Source: Acidobacteriota bacterium
GTDB lineage: Bacteria; Acidobacteriota; Terriglobia; Terriglobales; Acidobacteriaceae
DNA length: 64,000 nt
Reading direction: 5' to 3'
Assembly (NCBI GenBank): GCA_013289875.1
Contig: JABCZC010000010.1
Coordinates: forward strand, 28,511 to 92,510
Part shown: one piece after another, positions 38,602-48,125 of the stretch
Position numbering within the stretch: the stretch's first letter is position 1
Layout of the letters: the number at the start of each line of letters is the position of its first letter
Made by a program: the position numbers and the translations under genes
The notes under the pieces: generated by a model
What the model was told of the DNA's origin: nothing
What the model saw: the letters and a program-made list of their open reading frames with translations, nothing else
Database searches by the model: none

Positions 38602-40776
38602 ATGACGAGCAAATACTCATTCGGATTACGAGCAATGAGCTATCGGCGTGGCGCTCAGCGGCTTTGTTTTTGCGTCTTGGCGCTGGGGGCGTTTACGGCG
38701 GCTCAGGCGCAGGATTCGCCGGACAAGGACAAGATCGTCGGCGGATACGTGGTGCACCAATCGATCGATGTGGGCGGCCATATTGTGGAGCACTCAGGCA
38801 GTGCCCCTATGTACGATACGCTGGTCAATCTGGAGTCGGGGCCTCGCGTGCTCGATCAGTCACTGACCATGCGCGCCGTGGATCCCGCACGTGCGCTCGT
38901 CTTCGACCGGCTCTCGTCGACCAGCTATGGATACGGCGGCGATCCCATCACCGTCACATATCTCAACATGTCGAAGGGACGCCTTTACGATTTCCGGGCG
39001 AGTTACCGCAGGTATCGTCAGTACTTCGATTATGACCTGCTGGCAAATCCACTGATCCCGCCTGCGTCGACCCCGTACTTGCCCTGGCTCAATAGTCCGC
39101 ACCTCTATAACACCCTTCGCCAGATGACCGATTATCAGCTGACGCTCTTTCCGCTGTCGAAGGTGAGCGTGCGCTTCGGATACAACCACAACATCAACCA
39201 GGGGCCGTCCTACAGTTCGACACATCTCGGCAATGATCCCTGGCTGTACCAGAACTGGAGAAACTCCACCGATACCTGGAATGGAACCGCTGACTGGAAG
39301 CCGGACCCGAAGACAACCATCAGCTACGACCAGTTTGTGACTCACTACAAGGGCAATACAATCTGGACTCTTGCAGGTCTGAATAACGTCTTGTCCAACG
39401 GCCAGCCAGTGGCGCTTGGAGTCGATGTGTCCTCCGTATGGAGTGCTCCGTGCTCCACTCCCTTCAACCCCGATGGAACGGTTAATCCTACCTGCAATGC
39501 CGCCCTGGGTTATTCTCGGGTTCAACCTACGCGCACCATCTTCCCCACGGAGCAGGTACGCCTCCAGAGCTCGGACATTCCCCACCTGACGCTGAATGGC
39601 CGCTTGGCGTACACCGGCGCGAACAGCACGCTCAATGGCTACAACGAATCCTTTAACGGGCTGATAACCAGAACGTCGCAGCGCGGGTACGTTGAGACGG
39701 GCTCGGCAAAGGCGCAGCACGTAAATGTCAATGGGGATTTCGCGCTGGAGTGGGAGATCACACCGAGAATCAGGGCTTCGGATGTTTATGATTTCTGGTC
39801 ATTCCGCGATCCCGGCATCAATTCGTTTACCACCATTAGCTATACCGGTAGCTCGATGCTGCTCCCGCCGACAAGCTCCAGTACCACGACCGCGTCCGAC
39901 CAGCAATATCTCAATCAGAAGACCAGCACCAATACGACGATCCTTGCCTGGGACGTGACGCCGAAGGCAACCTTGTCGGCGGGCTATCGCTATCGCGCCC
40001 GCGAGATCACGGACTCCGGGGGCGACGTTATTCCGATCCATGAGAACTGGGGGCTGTTCGGAGCGGCGCTTCGACCGCTGCCTGAGCTGCGCATCAACTT
40101 CAACTTCGCAGGTATGTATGCCGACAACGCCTTCACCCGCATCGACCCGCGGCAGTTGTATCAGTACACCGTGCGAGCTTCCTACAAGCCTCGTACATGG
40201 CTTTCAGTTTCGGGAGGAGTAAATATCTTCAACTCTCAGGACAACGTGGATACGGTGTACCACAAAGAGCATAACCAGGATTATTCCTTCGGCATGTCGA
40301 TCATCCCGAGCGAGAAGTGGTCGATCGACATGAACTACTCCTACAACAACGTGTATTCGACCACCCTGGAGTGCTATCCCTCCACGCCTGCGCCGCCGAC
40401 AGCCGAACCCGCGCCCGCCGTCTGTACTGCGGCCGGAACTCCGTACCAGAGCAATGGCTATTACAGTGCGCCCACGAACTTCGGATTCTTCGGATTTACC
40501 TTCAGTCCCGTGAAGCGCGTCTGGGCCAAGGGGGGCTACCGGATGAGCTCCGTAAACGGCAATTCCCAGGCCATCAATATCCGCCAGGTACCCGGCTCGC
40601 TTCAGTCGCAGTGGCAGTCTCCCTATGGAGGCATTTATGTACAGATCGCTCCAAAATGGACGTGGAAGGGAGATTACAACTACTACAGCTATGGAGAGGG
40701 AACACCGATAGGTCCGACTTTGCCGCGAAGCTTCCGGGGGAATGTTTACACCCTGGCCGTAAATTATGCCTTTTGA
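38602..40776 (+). CDS. MtrB/PioB-type decaheme-associated outer-membrane barrel
   Basis: The 724-residue protein has a signal peptide (LCFCVLALGAFTAAQAQ). It is rich in alternating aromatic beta strands of the type GRLYDFRASYRRYRQYFDY, KVSVRFGYNHNIN and RINFNFAGMYADN, and ends in the aromatic YTLAVNYAF expected of an outer-membrane barrel. This matches the MtrB/PioB/MtoB family, the sheath for the decaheme cytochrome encoded just upstream. No N-terminal CXXC like that of Shewanella MtrB is seen. An outer-surface MtrC-type cytochrome is not encoded nearby, which is closer to the Pio and Mto loci than to Mtr. Confidence 0.9.
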   Translation: MTSKYSFGLRAMSYRRGAQRLCFCVLALGAFTAAQAQDSPDKDKIVGGYVVHQSIDVGGHIVEHSGSAPMYDTLVNLESGPRVLDQSLTMRAVDPARALVFDRLSSTSYGYGGDPITVTYLNMSKGRLYDFRASYRRYRQYFDYDLLANPLIPPASTPYLPWLNSPHLYNTLRQMTDYQLTLFPLSKVSVRFGYNHNINQGPSYSSTHLGNDPWLYQNWRNSTDTWNGTADWKPDPKTTISYDQFVTHYKGNTIWTLAGLNNVLSNGQPVALGVDVSSVWSAPCSTPFNPDGTVNPTCNAALGYSRVQPTRTIFPTEQVRLQSSDIPHLTLNGRLAYTGANSTLNGYNESFNGLITRTSQRGYVETGSAKAQHVNVNGDFALEWEITPRIRASDVYDFWSFRDPGINSFTTISYTGSSMLLPPTSSSTTTASDQQYLNQKTSTNTTILAWDVTPKATLSAGYRYRAREITDSGGDVIPIHENWGLFGAALRPLPELRINFNFAGMYADNAFTRIDPRQLYQYTVRASYKPRTWLSVSGGVNIFNSQDNVDTVYHKEHNQDYSFGMSIIPSEKWSIDMNYSYNNVYSTTLECYPSTPAPPTAEPAPAVCTAAGTPYQSNGYYSAPTNFGFFGFTFSPVKRVWAKGGYRMSSVNGNSQAINIRQVPGSLQSQWQSPYGGIYVQIAPKWTWKGDYNYYSYGEGTPIGPTLPRSFRGNVYTLAVNYAF

Positions 40777-40825
40777 ACCAACATTCGCGCTATGATTGTC
40801 GCGCTCAACAGGAGGAGCAATCACG

Positions 40826-41140
40826 ATGGTCAACCAAATCGTTCGAGCCAGTCTCTTAACGCTGCTCGCAGCGGGAACTGCGAGCTTCGCCCAAGACGGA
40901 GCGGCCACTTACAAAGCCAAATGCCAGATGTGCCATGGCGCGGATGGCTTGGCTGGTACTCCGGCAGGCAAATCCACCAAAGCCCGGCCTTTCAATTCAC
41001 AGGATGTGATGAAGATGTCCGACGACGACCTGATCAAGGTCACAACCAACGGGCATGGGAAGATGCCGGCCTACAAGGGCAAGCTGACAGACGCCCAGAT
41101 TAAGGACGTGGTCGCTTACATCCACACGCTGCAGAAATAA
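40826..41140 (+). CDS. Small monoheme cytochrome c
   Basis: From ATG 40826 (AGGAGG nine bases before) the product has 104 residues. It has a signal peptide (RASLLTLLAAGTASFAQ), a single heme site CQMCH near residue 32, and the distal methionine in GKMPAYKGKLTDAQIKDVVAYIHTL. This is a class I cytochrome c, exported to the periplasm. Placed between the barrel and the NapC-type protein, it is a good candidate for the soluble shuttle between inner and outer membrane, as MtoD is in iron-oxidiser loci; that parallel is inference. Confidence 0.9.
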   Translation: MVNQIVRASLLTLLAAGTASFAQDGAATYKAKCQMCHGADGLAGTPAGKSTKARPFNSQDVMKMSDDDLIKVTTNGHGKMPAYKGKLTDAQIKDVVAYIHTLQK

Positions 41141-41161
41141 TAGCTGCAAGAAGAAGGGTTA

Positions 41162-42595
41162 ATGACTCCTCAGGGAGGACTCAGGGAAAACTGGGCTCGG
41201 CCGTTTCTCTTTCTGGGAAATAACCCGATAAGCCTCATCGGCGGCGCGCTCACCACGGCGTCGGCCATGATCCTGATTGGCTTCTGGGTTGTGGATGTTG
41301 TTGCCCGCAGCGGTCCTGCGAGCCCCTACGTTGGCATAGTCATCGACCTATGCCTGCCGGGGCTCTTTATCCTCGGGCTCATTCTCATTCCTGTCGGCAT
41401 CCTGCTGCGGCGAAGACGTCTCAAGGGCGCTGGTCAACTGCCCTCTGAATATCCCAAGGTCGACTTCAGCAATCCTGTTTTTCGCCGCGGCCTCGATTTT
41501 GTCGTTATCGCCACTTTCGTAAATTTTGTCATCGTAGGCACGGCAAGCTATCGCGGAGTCGCTTATATGGACACTCCTAACTTCTGCGGCCAGTCCTGCC
41601 ATGTCATGCATCCTGAATGGGCCGCTTACAACGTTTCCCAGCACCACACCCACGTGGCCTGCACGGAGTGTCACATAACGGCGGGAGTTCAGGGTTTCGT
41701 AAATGCGAAAGTGAACGGAACAAAGCAGCTCATGCAGGTGGTTTTCAATAGCTATCCGCGCCCGATCCTGCCGGAAAACAGGGTTCCTGCCGCAGCCAAA
41801 ACGTGTCTGCATTGTCATAACCCGCAGCAGAATATCGGCGACAAACTTGTGGTGAGTGCGTCATACGGCGACGATGAGAAGAACTCCATCACTCACTCTC
41901 TTGTGCTCCTCCATGTTGGAGGCCGGGACATGCGCGGCAGTCTGAGCGGAATCCACGGTGCGCACCTTGGCCGGATTGAATACATCGCCACGGATACAAC
42001 CAACCAGGCTATACCCTGGGTGGCAAAGGAGAATGCCGACGGCTCGAAGACGGAATATCTGTCTTCCGATGCAAAAGCTCCGGTCCAGGGCAAAAAGCGG
42101 CTCATGGATTGCATCGACTGTCACAATCGAGCAGCCCATTCCTTCGACACTCCCGAAGAAGCCCTCAACCGGGCGATGGCTGCAGGGAACCCGGACCCCG
42201 CCTTGCCCTTCGTTCGTAAAGAAGGACTGGCGCTGATCAAGGCAACTTATGCCTCGCAGCCCGAGGCTGAGTCAAAGATCACTGCGGGCCTGGAGGAGTT
42301 TTATCAAAAGCAGCATCCGGAGGTCTTGAGCGGACAGCGCGTCCAGATCGATCAGGCAGCGAAAGCTCTCGTCGCAATCTATGGAGTGAATGTTTTCCCC
42401 TTCATGAAGGTCACTTGGGAAACCCATCCGAATAACATTGGTCACAACGCTTATCCCGGATGCTTCCGCTGCCATGACGGTAGTCACAACACGGCGGATG
42501 GCAAGAGCATCAATAATGACTGCTCGATTTGCCACAACCTCCTCGCCGTCGACGAAGTGAATCCGAAACAACTGGCCGAGCTGGGACTGCAGTAA
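41162..42595 (+). CDS. NapC/NirT-type multiheme quinol-linked cytochrome (ImcH/CymA-like)
   Basis: The 477-residue protein has three membrane segments before residue 135 (SLIGGALTTASAMILIGFWV; IVIDLCLPGLFILGLILIPVGILL; LDFVVIATFVNFVIVGTA), then a periplasmic multiheme part. The first site is CGQSCHVMHPE, a CX3CH form seen in this family, followed by CTECH, CLHCH, CIDCH, CFRCH and CSICH, giving six sites. Family members take electrons from, or pass them to, the quinone pool (CymA in Shewanella, ImcH in Geobacter). Three N-terminal helices resemble ImcH more than single-helix CymA. It completes an inner-membrane to surface route with the three preceding genes. Confidence 0.9.
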   Translation: MTPQGGLRENWARPFLFLGNNPISLIGGALTTASAMILIGFWVVDVVARSGPASPYVGIVIDLCLPGLFILGLILIPVGILLRRRRLKGAGQLPSEYPKVDFSNPVFRRGLDFVVIATFVNFVIVGTASYRGVAYMDTPNFCGQSCHVMHPEWAAYNVSQHHTHVACTECHITAGVQGFVNAKVNGTKQLMQVVFNSYPRPILPENRVPAAAKTCLHCHNPQQNIGDKLVVSASYGDDEKNSITHSLVLLHVGGRDMRGSLSGIHGAHLGRIEYIATDTTNQAIPWVAKENADGSKTEYLSSDAKAPVQGKKRLMDCIDCHNRAAHSFDTPEEALNRAMAAGNPDPALPFVRKEGLALIKATYASQPEAESKITAGLEEFYQKQHPEVLSGQRVQIDQAAKALVAIYGVNVFPFMKVTWETHPNNIGHNAYPGCFRCHDGSHNTADGKSINNDCSICHNLLAVDEVNPKQLAELGLQ

Positions 42596-42668
42596 AGGCG
42601 CGTCGAGGCGGGAGAGGGCACTTCTCGAACATTGCCAGAGGTCAGTGCGGCTCGGCAGCATACCTCAC

Positions 42669-43090
42669 ATGAGAAAAGGACGGTCTCGGCGCGCCATATT
42701 CCGATTTCTTCCTATCAGCGACTGGCTGCATGACTGCACACCAAGAACCATGCGTGCGGACGTAATTGCAGGCATTGCGCTTGAGGGATTACTCGTTCCG
42801 GAGGGAATGGCTTATGCGGGCATTGCCGGAGCCCGCCGCAGATGGGCTTATACGCCGCGATGGCGGGCATGTTTACCTACGCGCTCTTTGGGACATCGCG
42901 TCAGCTTGCGGTTACGCCTACATCATCATCGGCAGCCATACTGGCTGCACTCGTAGTCCCGATTGCCGCCGGTGACCCAGCTCGATATGTTGTGCTTGCT
43001 TCAGGCGCTGCCATCGCAGCTGGCATCATCTTCCTGGCCGGTGGCCTGCTCCGGCTAGGGGCTGTGTCGGAATTCATTTCAAAGAGCTTG
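42669..43090 (+). pseudogene. Truncated, frameshifted SulP-type anion transporter
   Basis: The first frame reads MRADVIAGIALEGLLVPEGMAYAGIAG, the conserved start of SulP (sulfate permease) membrane domains. Near 42831-42840 a one-base loss moves the expected PPQMGLYAAM into the next frame, which goes on MAGMFTYALFGTSRQLAVTPTSSSAAILAALVVP to GAVSEFISKS at about 43085. After that the homology ends. The remaining 350 or so residues, including the STAS domain, are missing. The MscS gene starts 160 bases later. The product cannot be functional. Confidence 0.8.
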
Positions 43091-43247
43091 CACGAGCTTT
43101 CTGCAGAATGGCAAGTGATTGCCAGCTCTGAACTCTGCATCTCAATACGGGTTTGGCAACTATGGCGCTCCGGCTTGCAATCCCCACGTTGGGAAAGCAC
43201 AACTCGTTCAGGTATCTCCAGAGACACTTAGCTGTAACAATCAATCC

Positions 43248-45143
43248 ATGGTCACTCAATTCCCTCCCAAGACTCCCGCGAGTGCTCCACACCGTCGTCT
43301 TCTGAGCCGAACCAGACTAGTGACTCTGCTCGTCCTGGTCGCGATCCTGGTTTCTTGCATTGCATTCTCATGGACGACGCGGGACGCCATGGTGCACCTC
43401 CCGTTCCTCGGCCAACAGAAAAACTCGTGGAATCACATCGGCGATCAGAAAAGCATCGTCGATCAGAGCCCCTGGCTGACCGTGCAGTCCCTCACACCGC
43501 TCGCAGTGAGCTCCGAAGAGCGCCAATACGCACGCGACACTGCGCGCCTTGCCGATCACGAAGTGGATCAGGCGTTCGCCGCAGCGCTGCGAGAAGCCAC
43601 GATGCAGCGAAAGACTCTCACCGGCGAAGCGCTGGCCCGTTCGCAGAAGGTCGCGCAGTTTCAGGAGATCGTGAAAGAAGATCAGGCGCGAGTGCAAAGC
43701 CTGACCGCACCCGCGACCAGCTCCGCCACGGCGAAGGCGAATCGCGACCAGGCTGAATCAAGCACCGACGACCAGGAAGTTGCCAAGGCGCAGCTGGCTC
43801 TCGACCAGGACGAACTTTCGGATGCTCAGCAGGAATTCGCTCGCGCGTCCGGCGACCAGCGCGGCAAAATTCAACAGGAGCTTGCGGCGCACAATGCGGC
43901 GACCAGCAAATACGACGCGCAGTTCGGCGACCAGGGACAGATCGCGGTTCTCTCTGCCCGGCGATACGGGACGCTGGCTGGACGCATCGGGGCATGGTTT
44001 GCGCAACGCAGCCGATATGAGTTGATTCAGCAGGCCATCCAACAAGCACGGACGGACGCGGATAAGCTTACGGCTCAGCACAATGCTCTTGAAGCGGAGG
44101 TCAACGGAAGCTCCACCACTTCGGATAGCACGCAGGATAAAACGTCCCGGCTTGCCCAGATAAAACAGAGAAGTGATCAGCGTCAGCTGGTGGGCATCTA
44201 TTCCGACCGGATTCAAACGCAGCTGCAGCTTGCCAGCGTCTATGGCAAGTGGGCCGATCAGGTGCTTCTACAGCATCGGATCGTACTTCACCTGATCCTG
44301 CAGTCGCTCGCGCTGATCGTCTTCATACTTATCTGCGTCATTCTCTGCAACGAGCTTGTGCGCCGCTTCATGGAACGTCCCACGCTGGACGGACGGCGAA
44401 TGCGCACCCTGCGCACACTCACCGAACTGGGTGTGCAATTCCTCGGTTTTGTGGTCATCCTGCTGGTCATTTTTGGGGTGCCAGAGCAGATGACCACCAT
44501 CGTGGGTCTGGCGACAGCGGGACTCACAGTGGCACTGCAGGCTTTCATTCTGGCCTTTCTCGGATGGTTCATTCTGATGGGGAAGAACGGTATTCGGGTA
44601 GGCGACTGGGTGGAGATCAACGGGGTTCGAGGCGAGGTGATCGAGATCGGACTCTTTCGCACCACGATGCTTGAAACCGGCAACTGGACGGACCAGGGGC
44701 ATCCAACCGGGCGGCGGGTGACCATCCTCAATAATTTCGCCATCAGCGGGCAGTATTTCAACTTCTCCACTGTCGGCCAGTGGCTGTGGGATGAGATCGC
44801 GGTCAGCGTTCCGGAGTCGAGCGACACTTATGCGATGGTCGAGCTCATCCACAAAGCAGTTGTCGAGGAAACGGAGAAAGATGCCCGGTATGCCGAAGAA
44901 GAATGGAAGCAGGCTCTGCGGCGAAGCGGTCTGAGCCAGTTCAGCGCCACTCCTTCGGTGAGTCTGCGGCCCGCCGCATCGGGAGTCGATCTGGTGGTGC
45001 GCTATGTCACAAGTGCGTCAGATCGCTACAACGTGCGCAACCGCCTGTACAAAAGGGTGGTTGATATCCTGCATCAGGCCGCAGAGCTTCCATCGGGCGC
45101 GCAAACGGCGCCTGGCTCCGCGGGCGAGTCAGATATGGCCTAG
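43248..45143 (+). CDS. MscS family mechanosensitive channel with long N-terminal coiled coil
   Basis: From ATG 43248 the protein has 631 residues. One membrane helix near residue 25 (LVTLLVLVAILVSCIAFSW) is followed by about 300 residues of charged helices with coiled-coil character (ARTDADKLTAQHNALEAEV). Three membrane helices near residues 345-450 come next; the last is glycine/alanine-rich (IVGLATAGLTVALQAFILAF), like the pore helix of MscS. GIRVGDWVEINGVRGEVIEIGLFRTTML is the beta domain. Such channels release solutes on osmotic down-shock. The periplasmic coiled coil resembles larger MscK/YnaI-type relatives in layout. Confidence 0.88.
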   Translation: MVTQFPPKTPASAPHRRLLSRTRLVTLLVLVAILVSCIAFSWTTRDAMVHLPFLGQQKNSWNHIGDQKSIVDQSPWLTVQSLTPLAVSSEERQYARDTARLADHEVDQAFAAALREATMQRKTLTGEALARSQKVAQFQEIVKEDQARVQSLTAPATSSATAKANRDQAESSTDDQEVAKAQLALDQDELSDAQQEFARASGDQRGKIQQELAAHNAATSKYDAQFGDQGQIAVLSARRYGTLAGRIGAWFAQRSRYELIQQAIQQARTDADKLTAQHNALEAEVNGSSTTSDSTQDKTSRLAQIKQRSDQRQLVGIYSDRIQTQLQLASVYGKWADQVLLQHRIVLHLILQSLALIVFILICVILCNELVRRFMERPTLDGRRMRTLRTLTELGVQFLGFVVILLVIFGVPEQMTTIVGLATAGLTVALQAFILAFLGWFILMGKNGIRVGDWVEINGVRGEVIEIGLFRTTMLETGNWTDQGHPTGRRVTILNNFAISGQYFNFSTVGQWLWDEIAVSVPESSDTYAMVELIHKAVVEETEKDARYAEEEWKQALRRSGLSQFSATPSVSLRPAASGVDLVVRYVTSASDRYNVRNRLYKRVVDILHQAAELPSGAQTAPGSAGESDMA

Positions 45144-45158
45144 CCGGGTGGGACGCTG

Positions 45159-45611
45159 CTACGAGCCGCCGAGCTGGTCGAGGTCGATCTGCTCGTATTC
45201 CTTACGTTCGATGCCATCCCGGATCTCCTTCGGCGTTTTGCCTAGCTGGGTCATCTTGTAGGCGTAGGCACCTTCTTTTGCGCAGGTGGTGCAGATCGCG
45301 CCGTGCGTGCCTTCAAAACAGCTATGCAGGCTGGTGTGTCCGAGCGCCTTGTCGCAACGGCAGTAGCAGGGAAGCTGATACAGAACATTCGGCACCTTGG
45401 CGGCCTGCTGGTAAACCTTCACCTGCCAGGGATAGCGGTAATATGGGCCGGTAAGCTGGCTGCCGGATAGCACGGCGGGGAGTTCTGTGCCGTGGGCTGG
45501 CGGATCGGGATGGTAGGCCGGAATATCGTCGGCCGGATTGGACCATTGTGCATATCCAGCGACCGTCGCCAATCCCAAGGTTAGACTCAAAAGAACCTGC
45601 TTCACTCGCAC
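45159..45611 (-). CDS. Exported cysteine-motif protein (PCYCNM-like)
   Basis: The 150-residue protein has a signal peptide (LLSLTLGLATVAGYAQ). Its core motif is LPCYCRCDKALGHTSLHSCFEGTHGAICTTCAKEG (residues about 80-115). It holds six cysteines and three histidines with the PCYC beginning of the PCYCNM family. A metal or cofactor site is likely, but the function of the family is not established. It is convergent with the MscS gene, with 15 bases between stops. CAGGAGGTGCGAG precedes the ATG. Confidence 0.75.
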   Translation of the reverse strand: MRVKQVLLSLTLGLATVAGYAQWSNPADDIPAYHPDPPAHGTELPAVLSGSQLTGPYYRYPWQVKVYQQAAKVPNVLYQLPCYCRCDKALGHTSLHSCFEGTHGAICTTCAKEGAYAYKMTQLGKTPKEIRDGIERKEYEQIDLDQLGGS

Positions 45612-46076
45612 CTCCTGATGACCATGGTATACCGGTCCTGGTGGAGTCCGAGAGTGGCGGGTGAATGATCTTGGAGTGATATTCTTAGCGGTATGCGCAT
45701 AGCAAAAAAGGCGGCACGAACGGTGATTTGTCCGTGCCGGGAGGCCAGTGACGCAACTTGTGAGAAAACTCGTAGATCAGATCGGGAGCTCCGCTCAACT
45801 CAATCTGATTATCTTGCCTTACACATTATGTTCGATGCACATATCCGCTATAAGAAGCTCTTTTTTTAAAAAATAATCGCTTCAGACGCCTTTGTGCATA
45901 TAACTACCAGTCCGACTTCTAAAAGTGTACGCGGAAATGAACTAATGCACAAGTCTCATTTATTCTGAATCCAGCTTTTCGTCCGAAGTTGTGTTCTGCC
46001 TGTCATTTTGCCCCGATTCAGGAAGAAAGACCAAGGCTCGCTCATCGCATCTTCCAATTCCATACAGTTCAATATT
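45612..46076. other. Intergenic stretch with hairpin-forming segments
   Basis: No gene is convincing. CGGCACG (45712-45718) pairs with CGTGCCG (45733-45739), a seven-pair stem. TTGTGCAT near 45892 and ATGCACAA near 45943 are inverted copies. The stretch around 45840-45960 is AT-rich (TTTTTTTAAAAAATAAT) and probably contains the promoter of the small gene at 46077. Confidence 0.45.
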
Positions 46077-46301
46077 ATGACCTCAAATAACGCACCCGAT
46101 CCGATCGCTTCATCACCTCACGCTTCGTCTCCGGATCGCCATCCCGGTCGCAAATTCTGGCAAACCGCACTGTTGCTAGCCGGATCAGCGGCATTCGGCG
46201 GCTTGGCGGTGGCCTTTTGGAACCGGAAAATGCTGGCCGAGATGCGGAAGCAAGCGCCCGAGACGCGCCAACGTCCCGTTAGCTGGGAAGATGATATTTG
46301 A
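46077..46301 (+). CDS. Small single-span membrane protein
   Basis: The product from ATG 46077 has 74 residues; the frame is open to 46008. The N-terminal 25 residues are polar and serine/proline-rich. One membrane helix follows (FWQTALLLAGSAAFGGLAVAFW) and then a charged tail (NRKMLAEMRKQAPETRQRPVSWEDDI). The function is unknown. There is no Shine-Dalgarno of quality, so the start is uncertain. Confidence 0.5.
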   Translation: MTSNNAPDPIASSPHASSPDRHPGRKFWQTALLLAGSAAFGGLAVAFWNRKMLAEMRKQAPETRQRPVSWEDDI

Positions 46302-46386
46302 AGATGACATTTATTGATGGCGTTTCAGGGCAGCCGGACACCGACTGCTGTCGGCAAAGGCGCTGGCGGCATCGCCGGGCCGAGGG

Positions 46387-46668
46387 TCAGGTGAGAAGAG
46401 CCTCAATGGACTCTGCGAGGTCAAAATCCCGTTGAGTGAGGCCGCCGGCATCGTGCGAAACCAACGCAAGGCGCACTCTGTTATAGCGGACATCGATGTC
46501 CGGGTGATGGCCAGCCGCCTCGGCCTTGCCGGCAACAGCGTTCACAAAATCAATGGCAGCCACGAAGTCAGGGAATTCTGCCTCACGAACGATCTCGTTC
46601 TGATCTTCCTTCCAGTCGGGCAGCAGTTTCAGTCTCTCGCAAACGTCGTCCCTACTTAGAATTGGCAT
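46387..46668 (-). CDS. phhB: Pterin-4a-carbinolamine dehydratase
   Basis: The 93-residue protein matches the PhhB/DCoH family over its full length. The catalytic motif reads AGHHPDIDVRYNRVRLALVSHDAGGLTQRDFDLA (residues 51-85), with the paired histidines and the distal histidine of the active site. The enzyme dehydrates 4a-hydroxytetrahydrobiopterin, recycling pterin after aromatic amino-acid hydroxylation. No phenylalanine hydroxylase is nearby. GGGAGG lies just before the start. It is followed by no same-strand gene within 80 bases. Confidence 0.92.
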   Translation of the reverse strand: MPILSRDDVCERLKLLPDWKEDQNEIVREAEFPDFVAAIDFVNAVAGKAEAAGHHPDIDVRYNRVRLALVSHDAGGLTQRDFDLAESIEALLT

Positions 46669-46710
46669 TGCGCCTCCCTTGGGGTTGAGAGCACATTCTG
46701 TTACGACAGT

Positions 46711-47826
46711 TTAATGGATGAAGTCGTCGCTGGTTTCAACCGTGCCAGCGAATGACAGTGGCGAAAAGCGTCCGTGATTGCTGATTTCATTCCGCAAGTC
46801 TTCCCATAACCGGTTAGGCATCTCCAGATATACCCTCACTACACGAGGATCGAACTGCGTTCCGGAACAGCGCTGAATTTCCTCGCGGGCGGAATCGAAC
46901 GATCTTGCCAGGCGATAGGGCCGGTCGGATGTAATGGCGTCGAGTGTGTCAGCGACGGCGAAAATCCGCGCGCCCAGCGGAATTTGATTGCCCACCAATC
47001 CACGCGGATATCCACTGCCGTCGAAGTGCTCCTGATGGCTGTACACGATTTCTGCGGCGTCATGCAGAAAGGGAATTTTGCGCAGCATCTGGTAGCCGCG
47101 CGCGCAATGCTCTCGCATGAGTGATTGTTCCTGGCCGTCCAACTTGCCGGGCTTCAGCAGAATTGCATCGGGAATTGCCATCTTGCCAATGTCGTGCAGA
47201 AAGGCGCCGCGTGCCATCGTCCGAATCTGCTCAGCCGGCACGTCCATGGCCCGAGAAAGGGCAATGGTGTATGCGGTTACACGCTTGGAGTGGCCCTCTG
47301 TCTCGGCATCCTTCAGGTCGAGTGCATCGCCCAAGGCTTCGAGAGTAATGTCATAAGAGCGCTCGAGGTCGGTCATGGCATGGCGCAGCATTTCTGTGCG
47401 AGCGGTCACCAGTTGCTCTAAGTTGTAGCGATATACGGAGTTCTGCTGCACCAGACGGCGGTATTCTAGCGCTCGTTTCACGGTAGTGAGCAACTGCTCC
47501 CGCTCGAAGGGCTTCAGGAGATAGTCATATGCTCCCTTGCGCATGGCGGATATGGCGACACTGATGTCGTGGAGGGCGGTGACCATCACCATCGGTGTGT
47601 CGGGTTGGACCTCGCGGGCCCGCTCAAGTAGACCCATGCCGTCGAGACCGTTCATCATAATGTCTGACAGGATCAGATCGAACGGTGGGTCGTTTACAAG
47701 GTGCTGTATGGCCTCAAGTCCATCTGCGGCCAGCACAGTAGAATAGTGCGACTTCTCCAGCATGGCGGCCATTACGGTCCGCACATACGGCTCGTCATCG
47801 ACGATCAGGATTCGTTCCGACGCCAT
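46711..47826 (-). CDS. Response regulator with HD-GYP phosphodiesterase output
   Basis: The 371-residue protein has an N-terminal receiver (ERILIVDDEPYVRTVM, phosphoacceptor in LILSDIMMNGLDGMG near residue 57, lysine in YLLKPF), a helical linker, and an HD-GYP domain from about residue 165. That domain carries EGHSKRVTAYTIALSRAM, GAFLHDIGKMAIPDAILLKPGKL and SHQEHFDGSGYPRGL; HD and GYP are both intact. The domain degrades cyclic di-GMP, so the protein should lower this messenger when phosphorylated. No cognate kinase is encoded next to it. Confidence 0.95.
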   Translation of the reverse strand: MASERILIVDDEPYVRTVMAAMLEKSHYSTVLAADGLEAIQHLVNDPPFDLILSDIMMNGLDGMGLLERAREVQPDTPMVMVTALHDISVAISAMRKGAYDYLLKPFEREQLLTTVKRALEYRRLVQQNSVYRYNLEQLVTARTEMLRHAMTDLERSYDITLEALGDALDLKDAETEGHSKRVTAYTIALSRAMDVPAEQIRTMARGAFLHDIGKMAIPDAILLKPGKLDGQEQSLMREHCARGYQMLRKIPFLHDAAEIVYSHQEHFDGSGYPRGLVGNQIPLGARIFAVADTLDAITSDRPYRLARSFDSAREEIQRCSGTQFDPRVVRVYLEMPNRLWEDLRNEISNHGRFSPLSFAGTVETSDDFIH

Positions 47827-48125
47827 CTTTCCCTGCCACGAGAATAGTTATTCGCTTTGTAATTGATTTGATCCCTCGTGCTGCTCGACTTGCCAGACAG
47901 GCAAATAGCTGTTCGGCATCAATGATGCAACTCACAAAGAAAAAGAAAACGATATTTCGCCGATTGCTGCCTGGGCGGTTCCTGCCGCAGGTTATAAATT
48001 ACCAAGGGCTGAACAACCTGATTATGAACTCACGCTTCTAAAGCGTATAACGTCGTTGAAGTTCAGCAAAGTATGAAATTTTAACCGCGGTTTCCTGGCT
48101 TCCCAAAGTAATCAATTGATATACA

